This document shows, one piece after another, positions 40,623 to 48,492 of a stretch of DNA of 62,222 nt. The position numbers and the translations under genes are program-made. The DNA lies in NCBI GenBank assembly GCA_031253995.1, contig JAIRVG010000039.1:1-62222 (forward strand), given 5' to 3'. The first letter of the stretch is position 1. Every line of letters begins with the position of its first letter. The notes under the pieces are model-generated. The model was not told the DNA's origin and did no database searches. It saw nothing but the letters and a program-made list of their open reading frames with translations. Source of the DNA: Paucimonas sp. (GTDB lineage: Bacteria > Pseudomonadota > Gammaproteobacteria > Pseudomonadales > Pseudomonadaceae).

Positions 40623-41298
40623 AGACTCGCTGCCCTGGCTGCTGTGGGAGTGGTTGCCGTCCCTTGGCCGCGGCTTCGCCCTGAACATCGCCATGGGCCT
40701 GCTGGCCATGGCCGTGGCCACCCTCGCCGGCGCCCTGCTCGGCTTCGCCCAGGTGCTGGCGCCGACGGCCCTGGCACGCCTGGCCGGGCGCCTCGGCCGC
40801 GGCCTGCGCAACCTGCCGTGGCTGGTGGTGATGTTCTACGTCGCCTACCTGCTGCCCTACGAAGTGCAGGTGGCCGGGCACTGGCTGCAACTGGCCGACT
40901 GGCTCAAGGTCGCCCTCGGCCTGGCGCTGCCGGCCAGCGGCTATGTCGCCGAAATGCTGCGCGGCGCCTTGCAGGCTGTGCCGGCCGGACAGTGGGAAGC
41001 GGCCCAGGCCCTCGGCTTGTCGCGGCTCCAGGCACTGCGCTGGGTGATCCTGCCGCAGTCGCTGCGCAGCCTGCTGCCACCCTGGATGAACCTGTTCTGC
41101 ACCCTGTGCATGTCCACCTCGCTGGGCAGCCTGCTGGGGGTCGAGGAACTGATGAGCGTGCTGCAAAGCCACCTGTCCGGGCAGTTGCGCCCGGACGTGC
41201 TGCTGCCCGCCTACGCCCTGGCCTTCGCCGCCTTCTTCGTTTTCATCTACCCGCTGGCCCGCTGGGCCCGCCACCTGGAGCTTCGATGGAGCCACTGA
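40612..41298 (+). CDS. Amino-acid ABC transporter permease, second subunit
   Basis: A 228-residue permease. 'GLRNLPWLVVMFYVAYLLPY' replaces the usual RNTP segment, and the EAA loop is 'VPAGQWEAAQALGLSRLQAL', followed by 'WVILPQSLRSLLPPWMNLFC'. The start at 40612 follows CGGAGG. The last 13 bases overlap the C-S lyase gene, so uptake and lyase synthesis are translationally coupled. Confidence 0.92.
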   Translation: MLAEDSLPWLLWEWLPSLGRGFALNIAMGLLAMAVATLAGALLGFAQVLAPTALARLAGRLGRGLRNLPWLVVMFYVAYLLPYEVQVAGHWLQLADWLKVALGLALPASGYVAEMLRGALQAVPAGQWEAAQALGLSRLQALRWVILPQSLRSLLPPWMNLFCTLCMSTSLGSLLGVEELMSVLQSHLSGQLRPDVLLPAYALAFAAFFVFIYPLARWARHLELRWSH

Positions 41299-42470
41299 AC
41301 GACTGGCGCGACGACACCCGCCTGACTCATGCCGGACGCGACCCGGCCAGCCACGGCGGCACGGTGAACACACCGCTGTACCGCGCCTCGACCTTTGTCT
41401 GGCCAAGCGCCCGGACCTTGCCGGACTACCTGCAACGAGCCGACGACCCACACCTGCGCGAGCACATCTACGGGCGTAACGGCAACCCCACCACCGCCGC
41501 CTTCGAGGATGCGGTGGCCGCCCTGGAAGGCGGCTTCCGCAGCCTGGTGATGCCCTCCGGGCTGGCGGCCATCGCCGGGGCGGTGCTGGCCCTGGTCAAG
41601 GCCGGCGACCACGTGCTGGTCACCGACAACTGCTACGGCAACGCCCGCCAGCTGTTCGAGCGGGTGCTGCCGGAGATGGGCGTGACGGTGGAATTCTTCC
41701 CGCCGCTGCTGGGCAGCGATATCGCCACGCTGATGCGCGCCGAGACCCGCCTGGTGTATGCCGAGGCGCCAGGCTCGAACACCTTCGAGGTACAGGACAT
41801 CCCGGCCCTGGCGCGGGTCGCCCATGCCCACGGGGCCCTGCTGGTGATGGACAACACCTGGGCCACGCCGCTGTTCTTCAAGCCCTTCGTGCATGGCGTG
41901 GACGTATCGATCCAGGCCGCGACCAAGTACCTGGTCGGCCACAGCGACGCCATGCTCGGGGTCATCACCACCAGCGAAGCGCTGTACAGCCAGGTGCGCG
42001 AGCGGGTGCGCCTGCTCGGCTACATCGCCGGCAGCGACGACGCCTGGCTCGGCCTGCGCGGCCTGCGCACCCTCGGCGTGCGCCTGCGCCAGCACCAGCG
42101 TTCGGCCCTGGCCGTGGCGCGCTGGCTGACTACGCGCCCGGAAGTGCTGAAGGTGCTGCATCCGGCGCTGCCCGACTGCCCCGGCCATGCCCTGTTCCAG
42201 CGCGACTTCCTCGGCGCCTCCGGCCTGTTCGGCGTGGTCCTGCGCCCCGTGCCGGAAGCCGCCCTGCACGCCTTCCTCGACGGCCTCCAGCTGTTCGCCC
42301 AGGGCGCCAGCTGGGGCGGCTTCGAAAGCCTGATCCGCATCGCCCATGGCCGCCGCCGTTTCCCCGGCTCGCTGCCGGACGGCCCGCTGCTGCGCCTGCA
42401 TGTCGGCCTGGAAGCGGTCGAGGACCTGATCGCCGACCTCGACCGCGGCTTTGCCCGGCTACGTACCTGA
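41286..42470 (+). CDS. PLP-dependent C-S lyase (cystathionine beta-lyase / Cys-Met metabolism family)
   Basis: A 394-residue PLP enzyme of the Cys/Met metabolism family. It begins 'DDTRLTHAGRDPASHGGTVN', has 'YGRNGNPTTAAFEDAVAALE', 'VTDNCYGNARQLFE', the PLP aspartate in 'LLVMDNTWATPLFFKPF', and the Schiff-base lysine K214 in 'SIQAATKYLVGHSDAMLGVI'. 'WGGFESLI' near the C-terminus is typical of cystathionine beta-lyase (MetC). These enzymes release thiol, pyruvate and ammonia from cystathionine and other cysteine S-conjugates. Context with a transporter, a desulfinase-like protein and a dipeptidase favours a scavenging rather than a biosynthetic role. Confidence 0.92.
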   Translation: MEPLNDWRDDTRLTHAGRDPASHGGTVNTPLYRASTFVWPSARTLPDYLQRADDPHLREHIYGRNGNPTTAAFEDAVAALEGGFRSLVMPSGLAAIAGAVLALVKAGDHVLVTDNCYGNARQLFERVLPEMGVTVEFFPPLLGSDIATLMRAETRLVYAEAPGSNTFEVQDIPALARVAHAHGALLVMDNTWATPLFFKPFVHGVDVSIQAATKYLVGHSDAMLGVITTSEALYSQVRERVRLLGYIAGSDDAWLGLRGLRTLGVRLRQHQRSALAVARWLTTRPEVLKVLHPALPDCPGHALFQRDFLGASGLFGVVLRPVPEAALHAFLDGLQLFAQGASWGGFESLIRIAHGRRRFPGSLPDGPLLRLHVGLEAVEDLIADLDRGFARLRT

Positions 42471-42497
42471 CACCCAACCTGAGCATGGAGAACCCTG

Positions 42498-43532
42498 ATG
42501 AGTGAACCCCTGACGACCTTCTACAGCATCTGCCCGCTGCTGGTGGCATCCAACCTGGCCGTGGAGCTGGGCTGGCTCGACGAGGACTTCGAGCGCGTCG
42601 GCGCCGAGCCGCGCTACCTGCGCTCGCTGCCCGATAACCAGGGCTGGCTGAGCCATTTCAACCACGGCCAGCCCGGCCTGATCCGCGACGGCGGCGCCAC
42701 GCCGGCGCTGTGGGCGCGGGCCGACCAGGCCGACACCCTGCTGCTGGCGACCACCGCGACCCAGCGCGCCGGACAGATCCTGGTGCGCGCCGACGGGCGC
42801 ATCCGCCAGGTCGCCGACCTGTTTGGCAAGCGCATCGGCGTGCCGGTGAGCCGCAACAGCCAGCGCATCGACGTGCTCAAGGTGGTGGCCGAGCAGGGTA
42901 TCGCCAGCGCCCTGGAACTGGCCGGCCTGCAGGCAGGCCAGGTGCGCCTGGTGCCGATCGAGGACGAAGGCGATCCCCACGGCCTGCAACCGGCCCGCCG
43001 TCCGGCCGCGCTGTGGGCGCAACTGCGCAACCTGCACAGCGGCCCCGGCGCCGAACTGCAGGCCTTGCTCGATGGCCGGGTGGACGCCCTGCACGTGAGC
43101 TACGGGCACGTACCGAAACTCCTGGCGAGCGGACGCTTCACCGTGATCGAGGACCTGGAGCGCCACCCGGACTGGACCCTGAAAAACCAGAACGGCCCCT
43201 ACGTCACCACCGTCGACCGGGCCTTCGCCGAGGCCCATCCCGAGGTGGTGGTGGCCTTCCTCCGAGCGGCGATCCGCGCAGGGCGCTGGATCGAGCAGTT
43301 CCCCGAGGCGGCGGCCACCCTGCTGACCCGGGTCACCTTCCTGCCGGGCGCCGACTTCATCGCCGACAGCCTGCGCGGCCGTGAACTGGTCCCCAGCCTG
43401 GCGCCACGCAACCTCGCCGCGCTGGAGCTGAAGAAGCAGTTCCTGGTGAAACACGGCTACCTGCAGCAGGACTTCGACCTGCAGGCCTGGGCCGCCCCCG
43501 ACTACCTCGCCCAAGCCCTCGCCGGGCTGTGA
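42498..43532 (+). CDS. DszB-like desulfinase homologue (periplasmic-binding-protein fold, no signal peptide)
   Basis: A 344-residue cytosolic protein that looks at first like a SsuA/TauA binding protein but lacks a signal peptide. It matches remembered DszB (2'-hydroxybiphenyl-2-sulfinate desulfinase) at the active site. 'TFYSICPLLVASNLAVELGW' carries C12 where DszB has nucleophile C27 (also S10 for S25), and 'SHFNHGQPGLIRDGG' carries H53 and R63 with the same 10-residue spacing as DszB H60 and R70. The C-terminal 'KKQFLVKHGYLQQ' and 'LQAWAAPDYLAQAL' segments also match. The family breaks a C-S bond to release sulfite. The natural substrate here is unknown; sulfonate-binding function is the alternative. 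Confidence 0.82.
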   Translation: MSEPLTTFYSICPLLVASNLAVELGWLDEDFERVGAEPRYLRSLPDNQGWLSHFNHGQPGLIRDGGATPALWARADQADTLLLATTATQRAGQILVRADGRIRQVADLFGKRIGVPVSRNSQRIDVLKVVAEQGIASALELAGLQAGQVRLVPIEDEGDPHGLQPARRPAALWAQLRNLHSGPGAELQALLDGRVDALHVSYGHVPKLLASGRFTVIEDLERHPDWTLKNQNGPYVTTVDRAFAEAHPEVVVAFLRAAIRAGRWIEQFPEAAATLLTRVTFLPGADFIADSLRGRELVPSLAPRNLAALELKKQFLVKHGYLQQDFDLQAWAAPDYLAQALAGL

Positions 43533-43558
43533 TGGACTTCACTCGCCAAGGATCGCTC

Positions 43559-45841
43559 ATGAACCCCGGTTTTTCCCGCAAGCACCTGCCCGGCCTGCTG
43601 TTCGGCGGCCTTCTCGCCGCACCGGCCTGGGCCGATGAGCCGACCCTGGACAAGGTCCAGGTGGTCGGCGCCCGCGTCACCGAAGCCAGCGCCGCCATCG
43701 GCGAGGACCGCATCAGCAACACCCTGGCCATCTCCCACGAGGCGCTGCTGTCGGCGCCGGCCGGCACCTCGGGGCTGAAGATGCTCGAAGCCCTGCCGGG
43801 CTTCAACGTCCAGGTCAACGATGCCCTCGGCCTGTACGAATTCGGCAACTCGGTATTCGTCCGCGCCTTCAACCTGCAGCAGATCGGCTTCTCCATCGAC
43901 GGCGTGCCACTGGGCCGCAGCGACCAGTTCGGCGGCAGCCCGATCTATCGCTACGTCGACAACGAGAACACCCAGCGGGTCACCGCCTCCACCGGCGCCG
44001 GCGACGTTACCCAGTCCGGCTATGCCTCCCTCGGCCCCTATGTCGACTACCAGACCAGCGACCCGAGCCGCGAGCCCGGCGCCAGCCTGTCCTACACCCT
44101 GGGCAGCGACAGTCTGCGGCGCAGTTTCCTGCGCGTGGAAACCGGCGAGTACCAGGGGCTGTCGGCCTACGTCAGCCGCTCGAAGATCGACGGGGACCTG
44201 TGGCGCGGCCCCGGCACCATCGACCGCGAGCACCTGGAGGCCAAGGTCCGCTACCGCTTCGGCGACGGCAACAGCCTGTGGTTGCGGGCGGTGCACAACG
44301 CCTTCCATGACTTCGACTCACCCTACGTCAGCCTGGCCCAGTACCACGGCACCGCCAACGACGCCTTCGGCCGCTCCGGACGCGACTTCCCCTACCTCGA
44401 CTATCTGCCCGAACTGCCGCAGACGGCACCGGGCGTGCCCTACAGCAACAGCGGCTACAACCAGTACTACAAGCAGGCGATCAACCAGCGCCGCGACACC
44501 CTCTACAGCCTTGGCGGGGAGTTCCGCCTGAGCGACGACCTGACCCAGTACGCCACCCTCTATTACGAGGGCAAGCGTGGTTACGGGGTGTCGCCGGAGG
44601 CCTACGCTACCTCGCTGGCGCTACACAACGCCGAGGCCAACGTGCCGGGCCTGTTCGACCCCAAGGGCGTGCAGTACGGGCTGTCGGCCCTCAGCGGGCA
44701 TCGCTACGGCGGCCGCACCGGCCTGCAATGGCAGCTCGGCGACCATCGCCTGGAGGCCGGGGTGTGGGCCGAGAAGGACGTGTTCAACCGCCTGCAGGCG
44801 CGCTACAACCTCAGCGACGGCAGCCCCGCGGGCGAACCGCTGCTGAACGAGCCGGTGCACCTGCAAGGTGACTTCACCTCCACCCGCGACTCGCTGCAAC
44901 TGCACCTGAAGGACACCTGGGCGCTACTCGACGACCGCCTGCTGCTGCAGTACGGCTTCAAGCGCCTCGACCTGGACTACCGCATCGAAGGCCCGCGCAA
45001 CGCCGGCGACTACATCAACGGCCGCAGCCCGCGCCTGTCCACCACCTGGCGCGACGGTTTCCTGCCGCAGCTCGGCGCGGTGTACAACCTCACCGACAGC
45101 AGCCAGCTGTTCGCCTCCTGGTCGGAAAACATGGCCCTGCCTCGCGGCGCCGACGATATCTACCGGGCCGCCAGCCCACAGGCGCCGGCACCGCAAGCGG
45201 AAAAGGCGAAGAACTACGAGCTCGGCTGGCGTCTCAACCGGCCCACCTTCAACGCCGCCTGGGCGCTGTACCGCAGCGATTTCGCCAACCGCCTGCAAGC
45301 CTTCGCCTCGCCGGTACCGGGCAGCAGCCAGGTCGAGACCTACTACCAGAACGTCGGCCGGGCCCAGGCCTGGGGCAGCGAGCTGAGCGGCCAGTGGAAA
45401 CCCGGCGCACTGGGCGGGCAGGTGATCCTCAACGGCGCCCTGACCTACAACCGCGCCCGGTTCGAGGACGATGCCGCCGGCCTTGCCCTGCGCGGCAACG
45501 ACCTGCCCGACAGCCCGCGCTGGCTGGCCCAGACCGGGGTCACCTGGGAGCTCGCACCGTGGGCGATCGTCAACGTCTCGGCGCGCTACATCGGCGAGCG
45601 CTACAGCAACTTCACCAATACCGAGCAGGTGCCCGGCTACACCCTGTACAACGCCTACCTCGACCTGGGCGGCGAGGCCTGGGGCAGTGGCGCGCTGAAA
45701 AGCGTCAAGCTGCGTTTCAACGTCGACAACCTCTTCGACAAGCACTACCTGGGCTACATCCTCACCAGCACCAGCGGCCCGGCGGTGTTCCGCCCCGGCT
45801 CGCCGCGCACCTTCCAGACCACCCTCAGCCTCGATTTCTGA
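43559..45841 (+). CDS. TonB-dependent receptor (no STN domain)
   Basis: A 760-residue outer-membrane receptor. The start at 43559 is chosen because AAGGA sits 8 bases upstream; the longer frame overlaps the previous stop. The signal peptide spans about 1-25 ('LLFGGLLAAPAWA'). The plug region reads 'LDKVQVVGARVTEASAAIGE', 'MLEALPGFNVQVNDALGLYE' and 'GFSIDGVPLGRSDQFGGSPI'. The barrel ends 'TFQTTLSLDF' with terminal Phe. Without an STN domain it imports but should not signal. It is the second receptor of this operon, so either two ligands or two forms of one ligand are handled. Confidence 0.93.
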   Translation: MNPGFSRKHLPGLLFGGLLAAPAWADEPTLDKVQVVGARVTEASAAIGEDRISNTLAISHEALLSAPAGTSGLKMLEALPGFNVQVNDALGLYEFGNSVFVRAFNLQQIGFSIDGVPLGRSDQFGGSPIYRYVDNENTQRVTASTGAGDVTQSGYASLGPYVDYQTSDPSREPGASLSYTLGSDSLRRSFLRVETGEYQGLSAYVSRSKIDGDLWRGPGTIDREHLEAKVRYRFGDGNSLWLRAVHNAFHDFDSPYVSLAQYHGTANDAFGRSGRDFPYLDYLPELPQTAPGVPYSNSGYNQYYKQAINQRRDTLYSLGGEFRLSDDLTQYATLYYEGKRGYGVSPEAYATSLALHNAEANVPGLFDPKGVQYGLSALSGHRYGGRTGLQWQLGDHRLEAGVWAEKDVFNRLQARYNLSDGSPAGEPLLNEPVHLQGDFTSTRDSLQLHLKDTWALLDDRLLLQYGFKRLDLDYRIEGPRNAGDYINGRSPRLSTTWRDGFLPQLGAVYNLTDSSQLFASWSENMALPRGADDIYRAASPQAPAPQAEKAKNYELGWRLNRPTFNAAWALYRSDFANRLQAFASPVPGSSQVETYYQNVGRAQAWGSELSGQWKPGALGGQVILNGALTYNRARFEDDAAGLALRGNDLPDSPRWLAQTGVTWELAPWAIVNVSARYIGERYSNFTNTEQVPGYTLYNAYLDLGGEAWGSGALKSVKLRFNVDNLFDKHYLGYILTSTSGPAVFRPGSPRTFQTTLSLDF

Positions 45842-45847
45842 CCCAGC

Positions 45848-45869
45848 GGCCGCGCCGAGGGGCGCGGCC
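45848..45869. promoter_or_regulatory. Intercistronic hairpin between receptor and dipeptidase genes
   Basis: GGCCGCGCC (45848-45856), loop GAGG, and GGCGCGGCC (45861-45869) form a perfect 9-bp GC stem 7 bases after the receptor stop and about 20 bases before the dipeptidase start. With no T tract it is more likely an mRNA-stabilising or attenuating structure than a full terminator. Confidence 0.6.
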
Positions 45870-45890
45870 ACGACCCGCGGAGGTCACCTG

Positions 45891-47138
45891 ATGAAACCTT
45901 TACTCCTGAGCCTTGCCCTGGTCAGCCTCGGCCTCCAGGCCAACGACGACGTCACCCCGCAGACCCTGGCCCTGCACCAGCACCTGCTGGTGCTCGACAG
46001 CCACCTCGACACCCCGCTGCAACTGACCCGCCCCGGCTGGGACATCAGCCAGCGCCACGACTTCAGTAGCGACGGCAGCCAGGTGGACCTGCCGCGCATG
46101 CACGAAGGCGGGCTGGACGGCGGCTTCTTCGCCATCTACACGCCCCAGGGCCCACGGGACGAAGCCGGGCTGGCCCAAGCCAGTGCCTACGGCCTGGCGA
46201 CCCTGCAACGCATCCGCGACATGATCGACCGCGAGCCCGGGCAATTCGCCCTCGCCCGCAGTGCCGACGACGCCCGGCGCATCGCCGCCAGCGGCAAGCG
46301 GGTAGTGTTCATCAGCATGGAGAATGCCGAGCCGCTGGCCGCCGACCCCGGCCTGCTGCGCACCTACCAGCGCCAGGGCCTGAGCATGCTCGGCCTGGTG
46401 CACTTCAGCAGCAACAGCTTCGCCGACTCGGCCACCGCCCTGCCGCAATGGCAGGGCTTGAACGACAAGGGCCGGGCCCTGGTGCGCGAGGCCAACCGGC
46501 TGGGCATCCTGCTGGACGTGTCGCATGCCTCGGACCGGGTGTTCGACCAGGTGCTGGCGCTGTCCAGCGCACCGATCATCGCGTCGCACTCCAGCAGTCG
46601 CGCGGTCAATGCCCATCCGCGCAACCTCGACGACCAGCGCCTGCGCCAGCTGGCCGCCAAGGGCGGCGTGGTGCAGGTCACCGCCTACAGCGACTACCTG
46701 ATCCCCTTGACGCCCAATCCCGAGCGCAACAAGGCGCTTGCGGCGTTGGGCGCGCGCTTTCGCAATATCGCCGCGCTCGGCCCGGAACAGGCGCGGGAGC
46801 TGTTCGCCGAACGTGCGGCGATCGACCGTCGCTACCCGCAGCCACGGGCCGACCTCGACGTGTTCATGAAACACCTGCTGCATGTGCTGGAGGTGGTCGG
46901 CCCCCGGCACGTGGGCATCGGCGCGGACTGGGATGGCGGTGGCGGCGTGACCGGACTGGAGGACGTCAGCCAGTTGCCGAAGGTCAGCCAGCGCCTGCTG
47001 GACGCTGGCTACAGCGAAGAGGACCTGGCCGCGATCTGGGGTGGAAACCTGCTGCGGGCGTTGCAGGCGGCGCAGGATGGCGCACGCCCTGGCAACCCCG
47101 GTGAACAGGCTGGCCTCAGCTGGACAACTGGTTGGTGA
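45891..47138 (+). CDS. Membrane-type dipeptidase (family M19)
   Basis: A 415-residue zinc dipeptidase of the renal dipeptidase family, with a signal peptide (about 1-17). Metal ligands are visible: H38 and D40 in '[10 protein letters not shown]', glutamate in '[11 protein letters not shown]', histidines in '[17 protein letters not shown]' and '[13 protein letters not shown]', and '[13 protein letters not shown]'. GGAGG precedes the ATG. Mammalian relatives cleave cysteinyl-glycine and glutathione conjugates. Ending a sulfur-oriented operon, it could trim Cys-Gly S-conjugates in the periplasm before ABC uptake; this is inference. Its last 23 bases overlap the convergent chemoreceptor gene. Confidence 0.92.
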   Translation: MKPLLLSLALVSLGLQANDDVTPQTLALHQHLLVLDSHLDTPLQLTRPGWDISQRHDFSSDGSQVDLPRMHEGGLDGGFFAIYTPQGPRDEAGLAQASAYGLATLQRIRDMIDREPGQFALARSADDARRIAASGKRVVFISMENAEPLAADPGLLRTYQRQGLSMLGLVHFSSNSFADSATALPQWQGLNDKGRALVREANRLGILLDVSHASDRVFDQVLALSSAPIIASHSSSRAVNAHPRNLDDQRLRQLAAKGGVVQVTAYSDYLIPLTPNPERNKALAALGARFRNIAALGPEQARELFAERAAIDRRYPQPRADLDVFMKHLLHVLEVVGPRHVGIGADWDGGGGVTGLEDVSQLPKVSQRLLDAGYSEEDLAAIWGGNLLRALQAAQDGARPGNPGEQAGLSWTTGW

Positions 47139-48438
47139 ACTGCCCCACTGCATTCACCACCTTCTTCGCCCCGTCCTGGATCTCCACGATCACGCTGCCT
47201 GCCTGCGCCGACAGCTCCAGGCCCTGCTCGGCATGCAGCTTGCCCTGCTCGATGATGCGCACGGCTTCCTCGGCGAGCTTCTGGTTCTGCGTCACCACGT
47301 CGACGATCTCCTCGGTGGCCTTGGTGGTGCGCGAGGCCAGCAGGCGCACTTCGTCGGCGACCACGGCAAAACCTCGACCCTGCTCACCGGCCCGCGCCGC
47401 CTCGATCGCCGCGTTGAGCGCCAGCAGGTTGGTCTGGTCGGCGATGCCACCGATGCTCTTGACGATGCTGCCCACCAGCTGCGACTGCTTGTCCAGCGCC
47501 GCGATACCCTCCACCGCCGCCGCCATCTGCACCGCCAGGCCCTGGATCACGTCCACGGTTTCCTGGATCACCACGCTACCGCGCTGCGCACTGTCGTCGG
47601 TGTGCTGCGAGGTGGTGAAGGCGATCTCCGCCGCCTGGGACACGGCCATCTCGCGGTTGACCTGGTCGGTGATCACCGTGGCGAACTTGACGATCTTGTA
47701 CAGCCGCCCATGGGCGTCGGAGATCGGGTTGTAGGTGGCTTCCAGCCAGACCACATGGCCACGGCTGTCGATGCGCTTGAAGCGGTCGGCAATGAACTCA
47801 CCCCGGCGCAGCTTTTCCCAGAACCGCTCGTACTGCGGCGAGGTGTATTCCGCCGCCTCGCAGAACACCCGGTGGTGCTTGCCCTTCAGGTCCACAAGGT
47901 TGTAGCCCATGGCCTGGAGGAAACGCTCGTTGGCCGTCAGCACGTTGCCCTGCACGTCGAACTCGACCACGGCCGTGGAGCGCTGCAGGGCCTCGATCAG
48001 GTTTTCCCGCTCCCGCGAGGTTTCGATGGTGCGGGTCAGGTCGTTGGCGTACAGCGACACATAGGTGACCTGGCCATGCTTGTCGCGGATCGGCTGCACG
48101 ATCGCCCGCAACCAGGCCTCGGCGCCATTGCCACGCTTGAGTTGCAAGGCGCCGGCCCAGTGCTCGCCGCCCTGGATCGCGCGCTTCATCAGCTTGAAGT
48201 GATTGGTGTCCTGGGCGTATTCGGGCACCAGGCCGAACAGCACCTTGCGCTCCAGGGCCGTCGCGGAATACTGCATTTCAGCGAGGAAATTGCCGTTGGC
48301 CGAGGTGATTTCACCCTGGGACGTCAGCTTCAGCACCAGCATTTCATCGTCCAGGCTCTGCTTCACCTGTTCGAGTGACGACAGCCGGTCCTCTGCTTCT
48401 TCAAGCGCTTTCTTGAGCCGCCGGTATGCGGGAAACAT
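47116..48438 (-). CDS. Soluble chemoreceptor with two PAS domains (BdlA-like)
   Basis: A 440-residue cytosolic methyl-accepting-type protein. A short N-terminal coiled coil precedes PAS 1 (about 25-140, '[20 protein letters not shown]') and PAS 2 (about 145-260, '[20 protein letters not shown]', '[20 protein letters not shown]'). The signalling hairpin (about 265-440) has the tip '[20 protein letters not shown]', then '[20 protein letters not shown]'. There are no membrane helices. This PAS-PAS-MA layout is that of BdlA, a biofilm-dispersal regulator in P. aeruginosa, and of Aer-like sensors. GGAGG lies 9 bases before the ATG. A c-di-GMP enzyme gene lies immediately upstream on the same strand, supporting a biofilm role. 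Confidence 0.92.
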   Translation of the reverse strand: MFPAYRRLKKALEEAEDRLSSLEQVKQSLDDEMLVLKLTSQGEITSANGNFLAEMQYSATALERKVLFGLVPEYAQDTNHFKLMKRAIQGGEHWAGALQLKRGNGAEAWLRAIVQPIRDKHGQVTYVSLYANDLTRTIETSRERENLIEALQRSTAVVEFDVQGNVLTANERFLQAMGYNLVDLKGKHHRVFCEAAEYTSPQYERFWEKLRRGEFIADRFKRIDSRGHVVWLEATYNPISDAHGRLYKIVKFATVITDQVNREMAVSQAAEIAFTTSQHTDDSAQRGSVVIQETVDVIQGLAVQMAAAVEGIAALDKQSQLVGSIVKSIGGIADQTNLLALNAAIEAARAGEQGRGFAVVADEVRLLASRTTKATEEIVDVVTQNQKLAEEAVRIIEQGKLHAEQGLELSAQAGSVIVEIQDGAKKVVNAVGQFTNQLSS

Positions 48439-48492
48439 GGGGGTATCCTCCAGGAATACGAAAATCGACAGGCAGCGTGCCCGAACAATGCG

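Noticed and set aside
42498..43532. Ordinary sulfonate ABC binding protein
   Set aside because: There is no signal peptide and the Cys/His/Arg positions match DszB, so the transporter reading was set aside, though it remains the main alternative.
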